Shown here: positions 1-7,110 of the stretch, one piece after another
How positions within the stretch are numbered: position 1 is the first letter of the stretch
Layout: every line of letters begins with the position of its first letter
Origin: Nitrososphaerales archaeon TH526
Lineage (GTDB): Archaea > Thermoproteota > Nitrososphaeria > Nitrososphaerales > Nitrososphaeraceae
DNA: 19,370 bases
Direction of reading: 5' to 3'
Assembly (NCBI GenBank): GCA_014523665.1
Contig: JAATVR010000307.1
Coordinates: 1-19,370 of the forward strand
The notes under the pieces: model-generated
The model's database searches: none
What the model was told of the DNA's origin: nothing
The model's input: only the letters and a program-made list of their open reading frames with translations
Program-made: the position numbers and the translations under genes

Positions 1-199
1 GATATTTCTATTGCCGTGCAGAATTCTTCTGGACTATGAGGATTTCACTTATTCCACAATAGATGTCTATATTTCATTTCTCGAGTTTAGAAAGATGTCC
101 TACCGCCAGCACTTTTATTCAATTGTTAGCAATTTCGTCATGGAGATGTAAAAAGGCTCAAGCATACCTTTTAATTGATTAAAAGGAATATCACCTAAC

Positions 200-901
200 G
201 TGAAAGGCGTGATACTTGCTGGGGGATTAGGAAAAAGACTTCGGCCAATCACCGATGAGAGGCCAAAACCTATGATAGAGGTTTGCGACAGACCAATTAT
301 CGAATGGCAAATAAGATGGTTCAAAAATCATGAAGTAGATGAAATTGTTATATGTGTAGGTCACCTTAAAGAACGAATTATAGATTACATCGGAAGTGGA
401 AACAGATTCGGTGTTAGAGTTGGTTATGCTGTGGAAGAGGAGCCGCTCGGAACAGGAGGAGCACTGAAGAATGCTAGGAGCTTAATCAACAGTTCTAAGG
501 ATGAGGGTTTTTTTATGGTAAATGGCGATATATTGACCGACCTGAATCCAAACGTGCTGAAGCACACCAAGAACTCTGCACTGGCGCTGGTACCCCTAAA
601 AAGTCCATATGGGGTAATTGAGCTGGACAAGAACGGACTAGTTACTGGGTTTGTAGAAAAGCCACAGATCAATGACAAATGGATTAATGCCGGGGTATAT
701 TTTTTTACTAGTCATGTTTTTGATTTTCTACCTGACCATGGAAATATCGAAACAACAGCTTTACCCATCATGGCAGAGGGCCGAAATTTAATGGGGATTA
801 CATTTTCTACGTCTTTCTGGAGATCGGTTGATTCACATAAGGATATGGACGAGGCTACCAAGGAAATTCAAAATTCTCAATTAGTTTCGCGAGGGAACTA
901 A
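200..901 (+). CDS. Sugar-nucleotide nucleotidyltransferase (NTP_transferase family), short form
   Basis: This 233-aa cytoplasmic enzyme should transfer a nucleotidyl group from an NTP to a sugar-1-phosphate, making an activated sugar. The N-terminus carries the family signature: LAGGLGKRLRP (residues 6-16), then RPKPMIEV (21-28). EPLGTGGAL (81-89) and VNGD (107-110) follow, and the Asp is the expected metal ligand. FVEKP, a WINAGVYFF segment and a late VDSHKDMDEA segment complete the fold. It lacks the C-terminal left-handed beta-helix of acetyltransferase-fused relatives, which fits mannose-1-phosphate guanylyltransferase or glucose-1-phosphate thymidylyl/uridylyltransferase types; the sugar cannot be told. 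The GTG start puts the glycine-rich loop at its usual distance from the N-terminus. Its stop overlaps the next start by one base (TAATG), so it is probably the first gene of a five-gene operon. A TTTAATTG at about 170-177 may be its TATA box. Confidence 0.9.
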   Translation: MKGVILAGGLGKRLRPITDERPKPMIEVCDRPIIEWQIRWFKNHEVDEIVICVGHLKERIIDYIGSGNRFGVRVGYAVEEEPLGTGGALKNARSLINSSKDEGFFMVNGDILTDLNPNVLKHTKNSALALVPLKSPYGVIELDKNGLVTGFVEKPQINDKWINAGVYFFTSHVFDFLPDHGNIETTALPIMAEGRNLMGITFSTSFWRSVDSHKDMDEATKEIQNSQLVSRGN

Positions 902-1902
902 TGAAATCTTCTGGAGGGATAAAGACAGGGTACAGTTTGGGGACTCTGCTTTCCATCGACGAAATCTTGAGGTTTTCCAATCTTGCAAATAATTATGAAA
1001 ACGTTCATTCTCTATGGGTACCTGAAACCTGGGGACGAGAAGCTTTCAGTACGTTAGGTGCAATTTCTCAGGTTGCCACTCGCCCGAAACTAGGAACAGC
1101 AATACTCAACATATATTCACGAACACCTTCTACCATCGCAATGGGGGGGATCACTCTTGATATTCTCTCAGGGAATCGAACTTTGTTGGGACTTGGGGTT
1201 AGCACCAGAGCGATCGTTGAGGGCTGGCATGGAATAGCCTTCGATAGACCTCTTGCCCGAATGAGGGAGATCGTTGGTCTCCTCCAGCTTATTTGGACAG
1301 GAAATCCAGTATCCTTCAAGGGCGATTTCTTCAGCCTTTCGAATTTCAAACTCTTGCATTCCCCTCCTCGGCCGTCTATTCCCATTTTTTTAGCTGCTGT
1401 GAATCCGCTAATGATCGCACTCTCATTATCGGTTGCAGCTGGCATATTGCTCTACTTGAGACCATTCAATGCATTGAGGTCCACCGTTCAGAAGATAAGG
1501 GATGAAATAACGAGGCCTTTCGAATTGGCATCCGTCTTCATCTGCTCAATTTCTGATATATATCCTGATAGGGCAAGAAAGCGAGCGGCAAAGACGCTTG
1601 CGTTCTATGTTTCAGTGGGGGCCTATTACAGGACGCTCATTTCAAACTCTGGTTTCACAGATGAGACAGAAACGATTGTTGAAGAATATAATAAGAGAGG
1701 ATTAGATGCAGCCTCTAACGTTGTTTCTGACAACCTTCTGGACGATATCGCTATTTGCGGTGATTATGAACACGCCAGGCGCTCGTTGCACAGATTTATC
1801 TCCACAGGCATAACGCTTCCAATACTACAAATTAATCCTGTAAAAGGAGAGGATATTCAGGAATCATTTAACAAATTGTTGGAGACTTTCTCAAATGAAT
1901 AA
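901..1902 (+). CDS. LLM-class (luciferase-like) flavin/F420-dependent oxidoreductase
   Basis: This 333-aa protein has the TIM-barrel pattern of luciferase-like oxidoreductases, the family that includes F420-dependent methylenetetrahydromethanopterin reductase. Visible features are an N-terminal segment ending SLWVPETWGREAFSTLG (about 38-54), GTAILNIYSRTP (65-76), a LLGLGVSTRAIVEGWHG stretch (about 95-111), the common MREIVGLLQLIWTG (121-134) with FKGDFF after it, and a PPRPSIPIFLAA strand (about 155-166). The usual AGEIADGV-like turn is replaced by a more hydrophobic SLSVAAGIL. Length is normal for the family. The cofactor (F420 or FMN) and the substrate cannot be read from sequence. It starts on the last base of the previous stop, and its own last codons overlap the thiolase start by 8 bases, so it is translationally linked to both. 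Confidence 0.85.
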   Translation: MKSSGGIKTGYSLGTLLSIDEILRFSNLANNYENVHSLWVPETWGREAFSTLGAISQVATRPKLGTAILNIYSRTPSTIAMGGITLDILSGNRTLLGLGVSTRAIVEGWHGIAFDRPLARMREIVGLLQLIWTGNPVSFKGDFFSLSNFKLLHSPPRPSIPIFLAAVNPLMIALSLSVAAGILLYLRPFNALRSTVQKIRDEITRPFELASVFICSISDIYPDRARKRAAKTLAFYVSVGAYYRTLISNSGFTDETETIVEEYNKRGLDAASNVVSDNLLDDIAICGDYEHARRSLHRFISTGITLPILQINPVKGEDIQESFNKLLETFSNE

Positions 1903-2998
1903 GGTCGCTATAGTAGGTCATTCAACCACCAAATTCCGGAAATTGGCAGAAAAATCAATTTACGAATTAGCTTGTGAGCCTTCAATGGATATTCTGAGGT
2001 CTTCAAGAATACCCGCAGATAAGATAGAAGGCCTATTGTTCTCTAGCTGTTCACATGATCTTTATGGCGGGGCAATTGCGTCTGAAATGTTAGGTGTAAA
2101 TCCCAAAATAACATGTAGGATTGATAATCTCTGTAATTCCGGAACTGCCGCAATAACGACTGCTTATTCGTATATTTCTTCGGGACTATGTAATTCAGTC
2201 TTAGTAGTTGGTGCAGAGTTGCATAACAGCCCTGGTTCCAAGCTCATCTGGGATGTGTCAAGGGGTAATTTTACTTCGCCAATCTACTGGGCATCAGTCT
2301 TTGCCAAGATGCATATGCGAAAATACGGGACTGCTGAAGAGGATATGGCTAATATTGCAGTCAAGAATAGATCCTCAGCTGCTGACAATCCGAACGCAAT
2401 GTTCAACAAGCCAATTGCACTTGAGGATGTATTAAACTCAAGAAAGTTAGTTGATCCAATTAAGTTGTTGGATTGTAGTGCCCTTTGTTCAGGCGCGGCT
2501 AGTGTGTTACTTGTCTCAGAGGACCTTGCCAGAAATCTCGATGTACAGCCAATTTGGATAGACGGAATAGGCCAGCAAACCAACTGTGCAAGCATAGCAC
2601 ATGCTATTCCAGGTATATTCGAGAAAGGAGCAAGCAAGCTAGCAGCATTGTACGCCTATAAAATGGCGAGATTGGAACCCTCAGACATCCAAGTGGCAGA
2701 AATTCATGATGCCTTTACAATAATGGAAATTATGGCATATGAGGATTTAGGGTTTGCAAGAGCAGGGAAAGGAGCATCATATGCTTTAGATGGAAGTATC
2801 ACAGTGAACCCCCGAGGAGGAATTCTTGGATCTGGCCATCCTATTGGTGCAACGGGGATCGCCCAGGTATGCGAAATTGTCTGTCAGTTAAGGCATGAAG
2901 CTGGAATACGCCAAGCAGGTAGCAGTAACGTAGGACTAGTTCATAACCTCGCAGCAGCGGGAACTTCAGCCACAGTGATGATACTCCGATCAGAATAA
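1895..2998 (+). CDS. Archaeal thiolase / SCP2-type acetyl-CoA acyltransferase
   Basis: This 367-aa protein is a thiolase-fold enzyme, expected to form or cleave a C-C bond between acyl-CoAs. The nucleophile loop is DNLCNSGTAAI with Cys80. EIHDAFTIMEI (269-279) and NPRGG (305-309) precede GSGHPIGATG (312-321), whose His315 is the expected catalytic base. The last motif, where biosynthetic thiolases have a Cys-Gly-Gly-Gly loop, is LVHNLAAAGTSA (348-359), as in archaeal and SCP2-type thiolases. The active-site Cys and His are both kept, so it is not the retro-aldolase subtype that loses the Cys. The ATG start lies inside the LLM gene's end (ATGAATAA), and the DUF35 partner follows 15 nt after the stop. 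In archaea thiolase and DUF35 commonly form one complex, usually with HMG-CoA synthase, but no HMG-CoA synthase is found here. Confidence 0.92.
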   Translation: MNKVAIVGHSTTKFRKLAEKSIYELACEPSMDILRSSRIPADKIEGLLFSSCSHDLYGGAIASEMLGVNPKITCRIDNLCNSGTAAITTAYSYISSGLCNSVLVVGAELHNSPGSKLIWDVSRGNFTSPIYWASVFAKMHMRKYGTAEEDMANIAVKNRSSAADNPNAMFNKPIALEDVLNSRKLVDPIKLLDCSALCSGAASVLLVSEDLARNLDVQPIWIDGIGQQTNCASIAHAIPGIFEKGASKLAALYAYKMARLEPSDIQVAEIHDAFTIMEIMAYEDLGFARAGKGASYALDGSITVNPRGGILGSGHPIGATGIAQVCEIVCQLRHEAGIRQAGSSNVGLVHNLAAAGTSATVMILRSE

Positions 2999-3013
2999 TA
3001 AGAGTAGTACATA

Positions 3014-3379
3014 ATGCGACGATTCATGAATCAACTAAAAAATGGCAAATTTGTAATTTCTTTTTGTACAGCCTGTAATAAGAAGATCTGGCCACCTTAC
3101 GAGTATTGTCCTGCCTGCTATCGAAGAACATTAACAGTAACTGCGGGAAAACTCGGAAGGATCGTGGAATATAGCAGATCCTGGCTAGAAGAAACCGAGA
3201 TAATTGTAGGGCTAATAGATATGGGTGGGATCTTGTTATTAGGTTCTATATCAGGAGGACGAGGAATCGCTGTTGGTGCTTCAGTAGAACTGATTGCCAC
3301 TGGAGCAACTTCTGATGGAAAGATCCATTTCCATTTCAAAACGCTGGATCGGGTTGATTCATATACGATGATTAAATAA
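3014..3379 (+). CDS. DUF35 OB-fold protein with N-terminal zinc ribbon (thiolase partner)
   Basis: This 121-aa protein begins with a rubredoxin-like zinc ribbon: CTAC at 18-21 and CPAC at 32-35. A beta-rich OB-fold follows, with LGRIVEYSR and a VGLIDMGG segment. This is the layout of DUF35/YlaE-type proteins. In archaea the family binds thiolase and HMG-CoA synthase and bridges CoA intermediates; in steroid and acyl side-chain systems a related domain partners an SCP2-thiolase-like aldolase. Its position immediately after the thiolase supports a pairwise complex. The first ATG is used; a second ATG at codon 5 is possible. The stop overlaps the next start by one base (TAATG). Confidence 0.88.
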   Translation: MRRFMNQLKNGKFVISFCTACNKKIWPPYEYCPACYRRTLTVTAGKLGRIVEYSRSWLEETEIIVGLIDMGGILLLGSISGGRGIAVGASVELIATGATSDGKIHFHFKTLDRVDSYTMIK

Positions 3380-3756
3380 TGTATCTAAGGCGAGTTATGA
3401 GTTACGATAGATTTGTTGATGACCGACTCCTTACCAGTAGAGATGCCCTAAACACAACTCAGATGAAACTCAAATTAGTGGAAATCGATGAAGGAGCCAG
3501 AGATTTTTCTCAACGTTTCGGGAATAGAGTTCTTGTCAGAAAGGTTCTTCTCACGATGAAGTATTCTAGAACAGAGGAGGTAGAGGAGGTAGAATTGGAT
3601 ATCGAATTACTTGAGAACAAATTGAGAAAGGAACGATTATTCTCTTCCTCCAATCGGTGGGTATCTTCAAATGAAATAAAGAATGGATACATAATTGCAA
3701 ATCGGCATCTTGATTTGCTTGCTGACGCAATAGCGCTGGACATAATATCATTCTAA
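3379..3756 (+). CDS. Hypothetical protein, last gene of the thiolase operon
   Basis: I do not recognise this 125-aa protein. It starts on the final base of the DUF35 stop (TAATG), which supports the start and places it in the operon; ATG at codon 7 is an alternative. It is soluble and strongly charged. The middle (about 60-80) is very acidic with a repeated EEVEEVELDIELLENKL stretch likely to form an amphipathic helix or short coiled coil, and the C-terminus (about 105-125) is hydrophobic and helical (LDLLADAIALDII). There are no cysteines, signal peptide or membrane segment. A role as a small partner of the thiolase/DUF35 pair is only suggested by position. Confidence 0.7.
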   Translation: MYLRRVMSYDRFVDDRLLTSRDALNTTQMKLKLVEIDEGARDFSQRFGNRVLVRKVLLTMKYSRTEEVEEVELDIELLENKLRKERLFSSSNRWVSSNEIKNGYIIANRHLDLLADAIALDIISF

Positions 3757-3793
3757 AAACAATTGACACATTTGAGTAAAATAGTCATTAAAG

Positions 3794-3901
3794 CGCCGCT
3801 GATCAGACTCGAACTGATGACCCACTGGTTAACAGCCAGCTAAGCTCCAGAGGTTTTCCAAACCACGCTAGAATTGCTCTACCATGCTGAGCTACAGCGG
3901 C
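3794..3901 (-). tRNA. tRNA-Asn(GTT) with a noncanonical intron
   Basis: Read on the minus strand, the acceptor stem GCCGCTG/CAGCGGC pairs perfectly. The D-stem is GCTC/GAGC, the T-arm is ATCAG-TTCGAGT-CTGAT, and the discriminator G is at 3794. No CCA is encoded. The anticodon loop CTGTTAA, with anticodon GTT at 3831-3833, sits in a GCTGG/CCAGT stem, which gives Asn. Between the D-stem and the anticodon stem lie 34 extra bases that must be removed, leaving a 74-nt mature tRNA. A TTTAATTT box on the minus strand (about 3927-3934) is a likely promoter. Confidence 0.9.
3841..3874 (-). other. tRNA-Asn intron near position 26/27
   Basis: This 34-nt insertion has an A at both borders, so the cut could be one base either way (3842-3875). 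It folds on itself: TTCTAG (3873-3868) pairs with CTGGAG (3850-3845, two G-U pairs), and inside it GGT pairs with ACC around a seven-base loop. The exon bases AGC and GCT beside the borders can also pair. This gives a relaxed bulge-helix-bulge arrangement of the kind cut by archaeal splicing endonuclease. It is not the usual 37/38 site. Confidence 0.75.
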
Positions 3902-4118
3902 GCAATATTGCAGCACATTATTGGACAAATTAAATGTTGTGTTAGTCGCACTGGCATTTTTCATCAGATTTCAGAAGTCAATAATTTGTATTGAATCATT
4001 CTAAGCCAATTTAAAGGCAGAACATGCACTCTTTACGTCAAACACGTGATCACTATGTTGTAGAGGAGTTAGATAGGATAGATGGGATAAATGTCATTAT
4101 TTGTCGGGGTTATAGGCA

Positions 4119-4259
4119 CTAAAAGCTAGAGTTATCAATACCAGAATAGGCTTCCCTATCCTTTACCATAATATCTGGTTTTGCACTTTCAGGGGCTTTG
4201 AAGTAATTATGTGGAGCTATCACTGTTTGACGAATTTCGTACATAATTGGGTAATCCAT
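4119..4259 (-). CDS. Possible 46-aa small protein
   Basis: An ATG at 4259 opens a 46-codon frame ending in TAG at 4119. The product is soluble and of balanced composition, with a start region MDYPIMYEIRQ, a middle APHNYFKAPESAKP and an end SGIDNSSF. It has no Cys, low-complexity runs or membrane segment, which makes it look more protein-like than a random frame of this AT-rich spacer. I recognise no family, and it could be the remnant of a larger gene. No clear promoter or ribosome binding site was found. Confidence is low because of its length. Confidence 0.3.
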   Translation of the reverse strand: MDYPIMYEIRQTVIAPHNYFKAPESAKPDIMVKDREAYSGIDNSSF

Positions 4260-4302
4260 AGTTGTTCAGAAAAGGACCCATTTTTGTATCGTTCAATAAA
4301 GA

Positions 4303-4331
4303 CAGCGTTTTTTTTACTAGTAAAACCGCTG
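4303..4331. repeat. 29-bp imperfect palindrome upstream of the recombinase
   Basis: The outer arms CAGCG (4303-4307) and CGCTG (4327-4331) are perfect complements, and the core TTTTACTAGTAAAA is a perfect 14-bp palindrome centred on CTAG. The left arm has a few extra T residues. It lies about 112 bp before the recombinase start, so it could be the enzyme's crossover or operator site. As RNA it would form a hairpin, so a terminator is an alternative. Confidence 0.55.
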
Positions 4332-4443
4332 AAATTGGGTTTCACTGTTTGAAAAGTTAAGACACCCTTTTCGTACTTTTGGTCTTGTAAGCTTGACAAC
4401 TTGTCTAATTAACCTCCGTAGCCAGAATTGCTTCTGCTAAATC

Positions 4444-5034
4444 ATGTATGCATTCGCCTACCTAAGAGTTAGTACCGAAGAGCAGACTGTTATGAATCAG
4501 AAACTCGTTCTAGACAAATGGGCTTCAGACCATGATTTTGATATACTTTCTTATTTCGAAGACTCTTCAGTAAGTGGGAGAATTCCAGCCATTCGGAGGC
4601 ATGCTTTCAGAGATATGCTCGAGATCATTAAAACAGATTCCGTCGATGCCATACTAGTGTACGAGCTTTCAAGGGTCGGAAGAACTTTCTGGGATACTCT
4701 TGACGCGATAAAGGCAATAGAAGAATACGCTCCGCTGATTTCTTGTTCACCAAGGGAGACCTTTCTACAGAGCACTGAACCCAGTGTCAGAAAGTTGATG
4801 ATTGGGATTCTCACATGGGTTGCAGAGAGAGAGCGAGAAATGTTAGTCCAACGAACCAAAGACGGGATGAAGAGGGCCAAGGAATCCGGCAAAAACATTG
4901 GAAGACCACAGGTGATGATAGACAAGAACATATTGGTCAAGCTTCTGGCGGACAACGCTCCCCGTTCCCGAATTGCAAAGGATCTCGGCATTTCAAAAGC
5001 AACGCTATACAAGGAATTAAGACAAATGCAGTAA
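4444..5034 (+). CDS. Small serine recombinase (resolvase/invertase family)
   Basis: This 196-aa protein should cut and rejoin DNA through a phosphoserine link. The N-terminal catalytic domain has AYLRVST with nucleophile Ser10, and the active-site arginine cluster ELSRVGR (74-80, Arg77 and Arg80). The dimerisation helix follows with AEREREMLVQRTKDGMKRA (about 127-145), then the linker GKNIGRP (149-155). A C-terminal helix-turn-helix covers about 162-192 (LLADNAPRSRIAKDLGISK). The order and size match Hin/Tn3-resolvase relatives. It is not an IS607-type (reversed domain order) or a large serine integrase. No transposase accompanies it, so it may be a resolvase or invertase of a lost element, or a domesticated gene. 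It is convergent with bioA, 35 bp away. Confidence 0.92.
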   Translation: MYAFAYLRVSTEEQTVMNQKLVLDKWASDHDFDILSYFEDSSVSGRIPAIRRHAFRDMLEIIKTDSVDAILVYELSRVGRTFWDTLDAIKAIEEYAPLISCSPRETFLQSTEPSVRKLMIGILTWVAEREREMLVQRTKDGMKRAKESGKNIGRPQVMIDKNILVKLLADNAPRSRIAKDLGISKATLYKELRQMQ

Positions 5035-5069
5035 TAGCTTCTGGATTTAACCATCATTTATTTCATTCC

Positions 5070-6383
5070 TTAGAGCAATCGCTCAACTTTTTCAATAATG
5101 ACACCTATAACGCTTAGTAAGTATTCCAGATTCTTCGTGTCGATGGCAAGTGGAGGAATCACGACTATTGTATTTCCCAACGGCCTCAAGTAAACACCAG
5201 AATTTAGGGCTATCCTGAAAATAAAAGAATCAACAGGTCCGCCGGTACCCTTTCTTATTGCGTCAACCCCACGTCTTGAAATGTCTAAACCTGCAAGCAT
5301 TCCTTTGTGTCGCACATTGCTGACAGCTGCAGAATTTTGGAATTCACACAATCTCTTTCTTATGTATCCTGATTTCAGAGAAATATCCCTTAATAGGTTT
5401 TTTTTCCTATACAGTTTCAAATTGGCAATTGCAGTAGCACAGCCGATAGGATGCCCGCAAAATGTGTGACCGTGATAGAGTTTAGCTTTCTTGTCAAGGA
5501 ACGATCGATATATTTCAGGGTTTGTTAGTGTAACCGCCAATGGAGTATATCCTGCGGTCAGGGACTTACCGAAGCAAACGATATCTGGAATTGAACCTTG
5601 ATTCAAATATTCTATCATGCTCCCAAGCCTACCGAATCCAGTTGCTATCTCATCCAATATGAGAAGAACTCCATACTTTTTGGATAGTTCAGCTACCTTC
5701 TTTTGATATCCTGGAGGATAAATTCTTACCCCTCCTGCAATTTGAGCGCCGCTCTCCATTACTATTGCGCATGTCTTGACAGAAATTTTCTTCAGGCATG
5801 ATTCGGTTTCCTCAAGGATCTCCTCCAAGTTAGACACAGGTTCGCTTAACTTTAAGGATGGACTAGGAAGTCGAGCTACTCTTGTCAGTAGTGGTCTATA
5901 GACTGAAAAGTATCGAGGGATATAACCCACAGACATCGCTCCGATTGTGTCTCCATGATAACCGTGCTGAAGGGAGACAAAATGTCTCTTTTCCGGCCTA
6001 TCTCGATTCTTGTAGTATTGTATAGCCATTTTCATGGCAACTTCTATAGCCGTGGAACCGTTATCAGAATAGAAAACGTATTCCATTCCTTTTGACAACC
6101 TTATTAGTTCTAAGGATAGTTGTATGGATGGTTTATTTGCTAGACTAAAGAGACTCGAATGTTGGAGATTATTTATCTGATTTTTCATTGCTCTGATAAT
6201 CTCTTTTTCCCCGTGGCCCCAAACATTGCACCACATACTTGCAACACCGTCAAGGTATTGTCGACCTTTCGAATCTATAAGATGGAACCCCCTTCCTCTG
6301 GTTATTACCGGGTTCGTTGAGTTGTCCCATTGGTTCAGATCTGCATAAGGATACCAAACATGATGTTTACTGATAAGAGCCAT
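5070..6383 (-). CDS. bioA: Adenosylmethionine-8-amino-7-oxononanoate aminotransferase (DAPA synthase)
   Basis: This 437-aa PLP enzyme moves an amino group, from S-adenosylmethionine in most relatives, to 8-amino-7-oxononanoate (KAPA), giving 7,8-diaminononanoate, the third committed step of biotin synthesis. It begins HVWYPYADLNQW (8-19), typical of BioA. It has GVASMWCNVWGHG (46-58), YSDNGSTAIEVAMKMA (105-120), HGYHGDTIGAM (140-150), the cofactor Asp in LDEIATGFGR (243-252) and the Schiff-base lysine Lys273 in FGKSLTAGY. Length is that of full BioA. It diverges from bioD across a 37-bp spacer. On the minus strand TTTAATAG at about 6408-6415 sits at the right distance for a leaderless transcript and overlaps the shared ATAGTGAT motif, so repression at this point is plausible. 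Confidence 0.95.
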   Translation of the reverse strand: MALISKHHVWYPYADLNQWDNSTNPVITRGRGFHLIDSKGRQYLDGVASMWCNVWGHGEKEIIRAMKNQINNLQHSSLFSLANKPSIQLSLELIRLSKGMEYVFYSDNGSTAIEVAMKMAIQYYKNRDRPEKRHFVSLQHGYHGDTIGAMSVGYIPRYFSVYRPLLTRVARLPSPSLKLSEPVSNLEEILEETESCLKKISVKTCAIVMESGAQIAGGVRIYPPGYQKKVAELSKKYGVLLILDEIATGFGRLGSMIEYLNQGSIPDIVCFGKSLTAGYTPLAVTLTNPEIYRSFLDKKAKLYHGHTFCGHPIGCATAIANLKLYRKKNLLRDISLKSGYIRKRLCEFQNSAAVSNVRHKGMLAGLDISRRGVDAIRKGTGGPVDSFIFRIALNSGVYLRPLGNTIVVIPPLAIDTKNLEYLLSVIGVIIEKVERLL

Positions 6384-6420
6384 ATTGAAATAAAATAAAC
6401 TCGATCACTATTAAATTTCT
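6384..6420. promoter_or_regulatory. bioA-bioD divergent promoter with putative operator
   Basis: The 37-bp spacer must carry both promoters. For bioD, ATAAAATAA (6390-6398) is centred about 26 bp before the GTG start. For bioA, TTTAATAG (minus, 6408-6415) is centred about 28 bp before its ATG. Between them GATCACTATT (6403-6412) begins a 22-bp element ending in the GTGA of the bioD start. The same element is found upstream of the prenyltransferase/biotin ligase pair. Confidence 0.55.
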
Positions 6421-7110
6421 GTGAAAGGAATATTCATCACTGGAACCGATACTAACATTGGGAAGACATTCGTAGCATGCACGATAACGAGAGTTCTAAA
6501 GGAATATGGTGTGGACGTAGGAGTGATGAAACCATTTGCTACATCGCGTAGGAGATACTCTGCAACGTTCGGTTCCGAGGACGCATGGAGACTTGCTCGT
6601 GCTGCCAAGGTAGATGATCCCGAAGACTTGATAAATCCTTATTTCTATCAAATTGGAACAGCTCCTTATCTTGCTGCGACCATGTGCGGAAAGCCTACTC
6701 CCAACTTAGGTTTTGCAGTCAAGAAATTGCGAAAACTGTCCAGGCAACACGAGTTTCTTGTAGTGGAAGGAATTGGGGGCATTATGGTGCCTATTTCTAG
6801 GCGGGAGACCATTTTAGATTTTATCAAGATGGTCGGATTTCCTACCATCATCGTGACTTCGCCAAGACTAGGTACTATTAACCATACATTGCTTACCTTC
6901 CAAGCTTGTCTAAATAAGAGAATTAGGGTGTATGCAATAATCATCAATCAGAAGCCCGAAAACACTTCTAAAGCTCAAGCTCGCCTTCCATCGTTATTTT
7001 CTGCGCTGACAGGAATAAAGAAAATAATTGAAATCCCGAGAATTCAAAATGATCACACTTTAAGAAATATTGAAAATTTGATCGCTCGGGATCTTCTGGA
7101 CTTTGACTAG
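6421..7110 (+). CDS. bioD: Dethiobiotin synthetase
   Basis: This 229-aa ATP-dependent carboxylase closes the ureido ring of 7,8-diaminononanoate to make dethiobiotin. The P-loop GTDTNIGKT is at residues 8-16, immediately after the first strand, so the GTG start is well placed and nothing is missing. Lys37 in GVMKPF matches the substrate-binding lysine, and VVEGIGGIMVPI (114-125) is the family's Mg/diaminononanoate loop. A typical IIVTSPRLGTINHTLLT segment (about 143-159) and IIINQ (177-181) follow. It is divergent from bioA and convergent with bioF across a 259-bp spacer. Confidence 0.94.
   Translation: MKGIFITGTDTNIGKTFVACTITRVLKEYGVDVGVMKPFATSRRRYSATFGSEDAWRLARAAKVDDPEDLINPYFYQIGTAPYLAATMCGKPTPNLGFAVKKLRKLSRQHEFLVVEGIGGIMVPISRRETILDFIKMVGFPTIIVTSPRLGTINHTLLTFQACLNKRIRVYAIIINQKPENTSKAQARLPSLFSALTGIKKIIEIPRIQNDHTLRNIENLIARDLLDFD

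Larger units (their letters stand above)
3902..4443. other. 542-bp intergenic region between tRNA-Asn and the recombinase
   Basis: No convincing protein gene fills this stretch. It contains the tRNA promoter at its left end, a copy of GATCACTAT at 4048-4056, a possible 46-codon frame on the minus strand (4119-4259), an 11-bp direct repeat (TCACTGTTTGA at 4220-4230 and 4342-4352), a 29-bp imperfect palindrome (4303-4331), and a 15-bp near-palindrome centred on AAGCTT (4385-4399). CTAATTAA at 4405-4412 may be the recombinase TATA box. The density of dyad and repeat elements just upstream of a recombinase suggests recombination or operator sites. Confidence 0.5.

Noticed and set aside
2..151. 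Open frame on the plus strand from the window edge (49 codons to TAA at 149-151)
   Set aside because: It could be the C-terminus of an upstream gene, but the sequence matches no family I know and the length could arise by chance.
3841..3876. Alternative reading of the tRNA as Ser(GGA), using the loop TTGGAAA
   Set aside because: The stem around that loop has a mismatch, it leaves unexplained bases after position 26, and the GTT anticodon arm fits the Asn consensus perfectly. The loop belongs to the intron hairpin.
4048..4056. Third copy of GATCACTAT
   Set aside because: It is intergenic but lacks the GTGA at the 12-bp spacing and is not next to a biotin gene; a single 9-mer is not enough to call an operator.
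4425..4440. AGAATTGCT near the recombinase start repeating part of tRNA-Asn, as a possible attachment-site duplication
   Set aside because: Only 9 bp match before the sequences slip out of register, the match is not at the tRNA 3' end, and small serine recombinases do not normally integrate at tRNA genes.
4551..5117. Frames antisense to, or shifted within, the recombinase gene
   Set aside because: The recombinase frame carries all catalytic and HTH motifs; these frames are by-products of its codon use.
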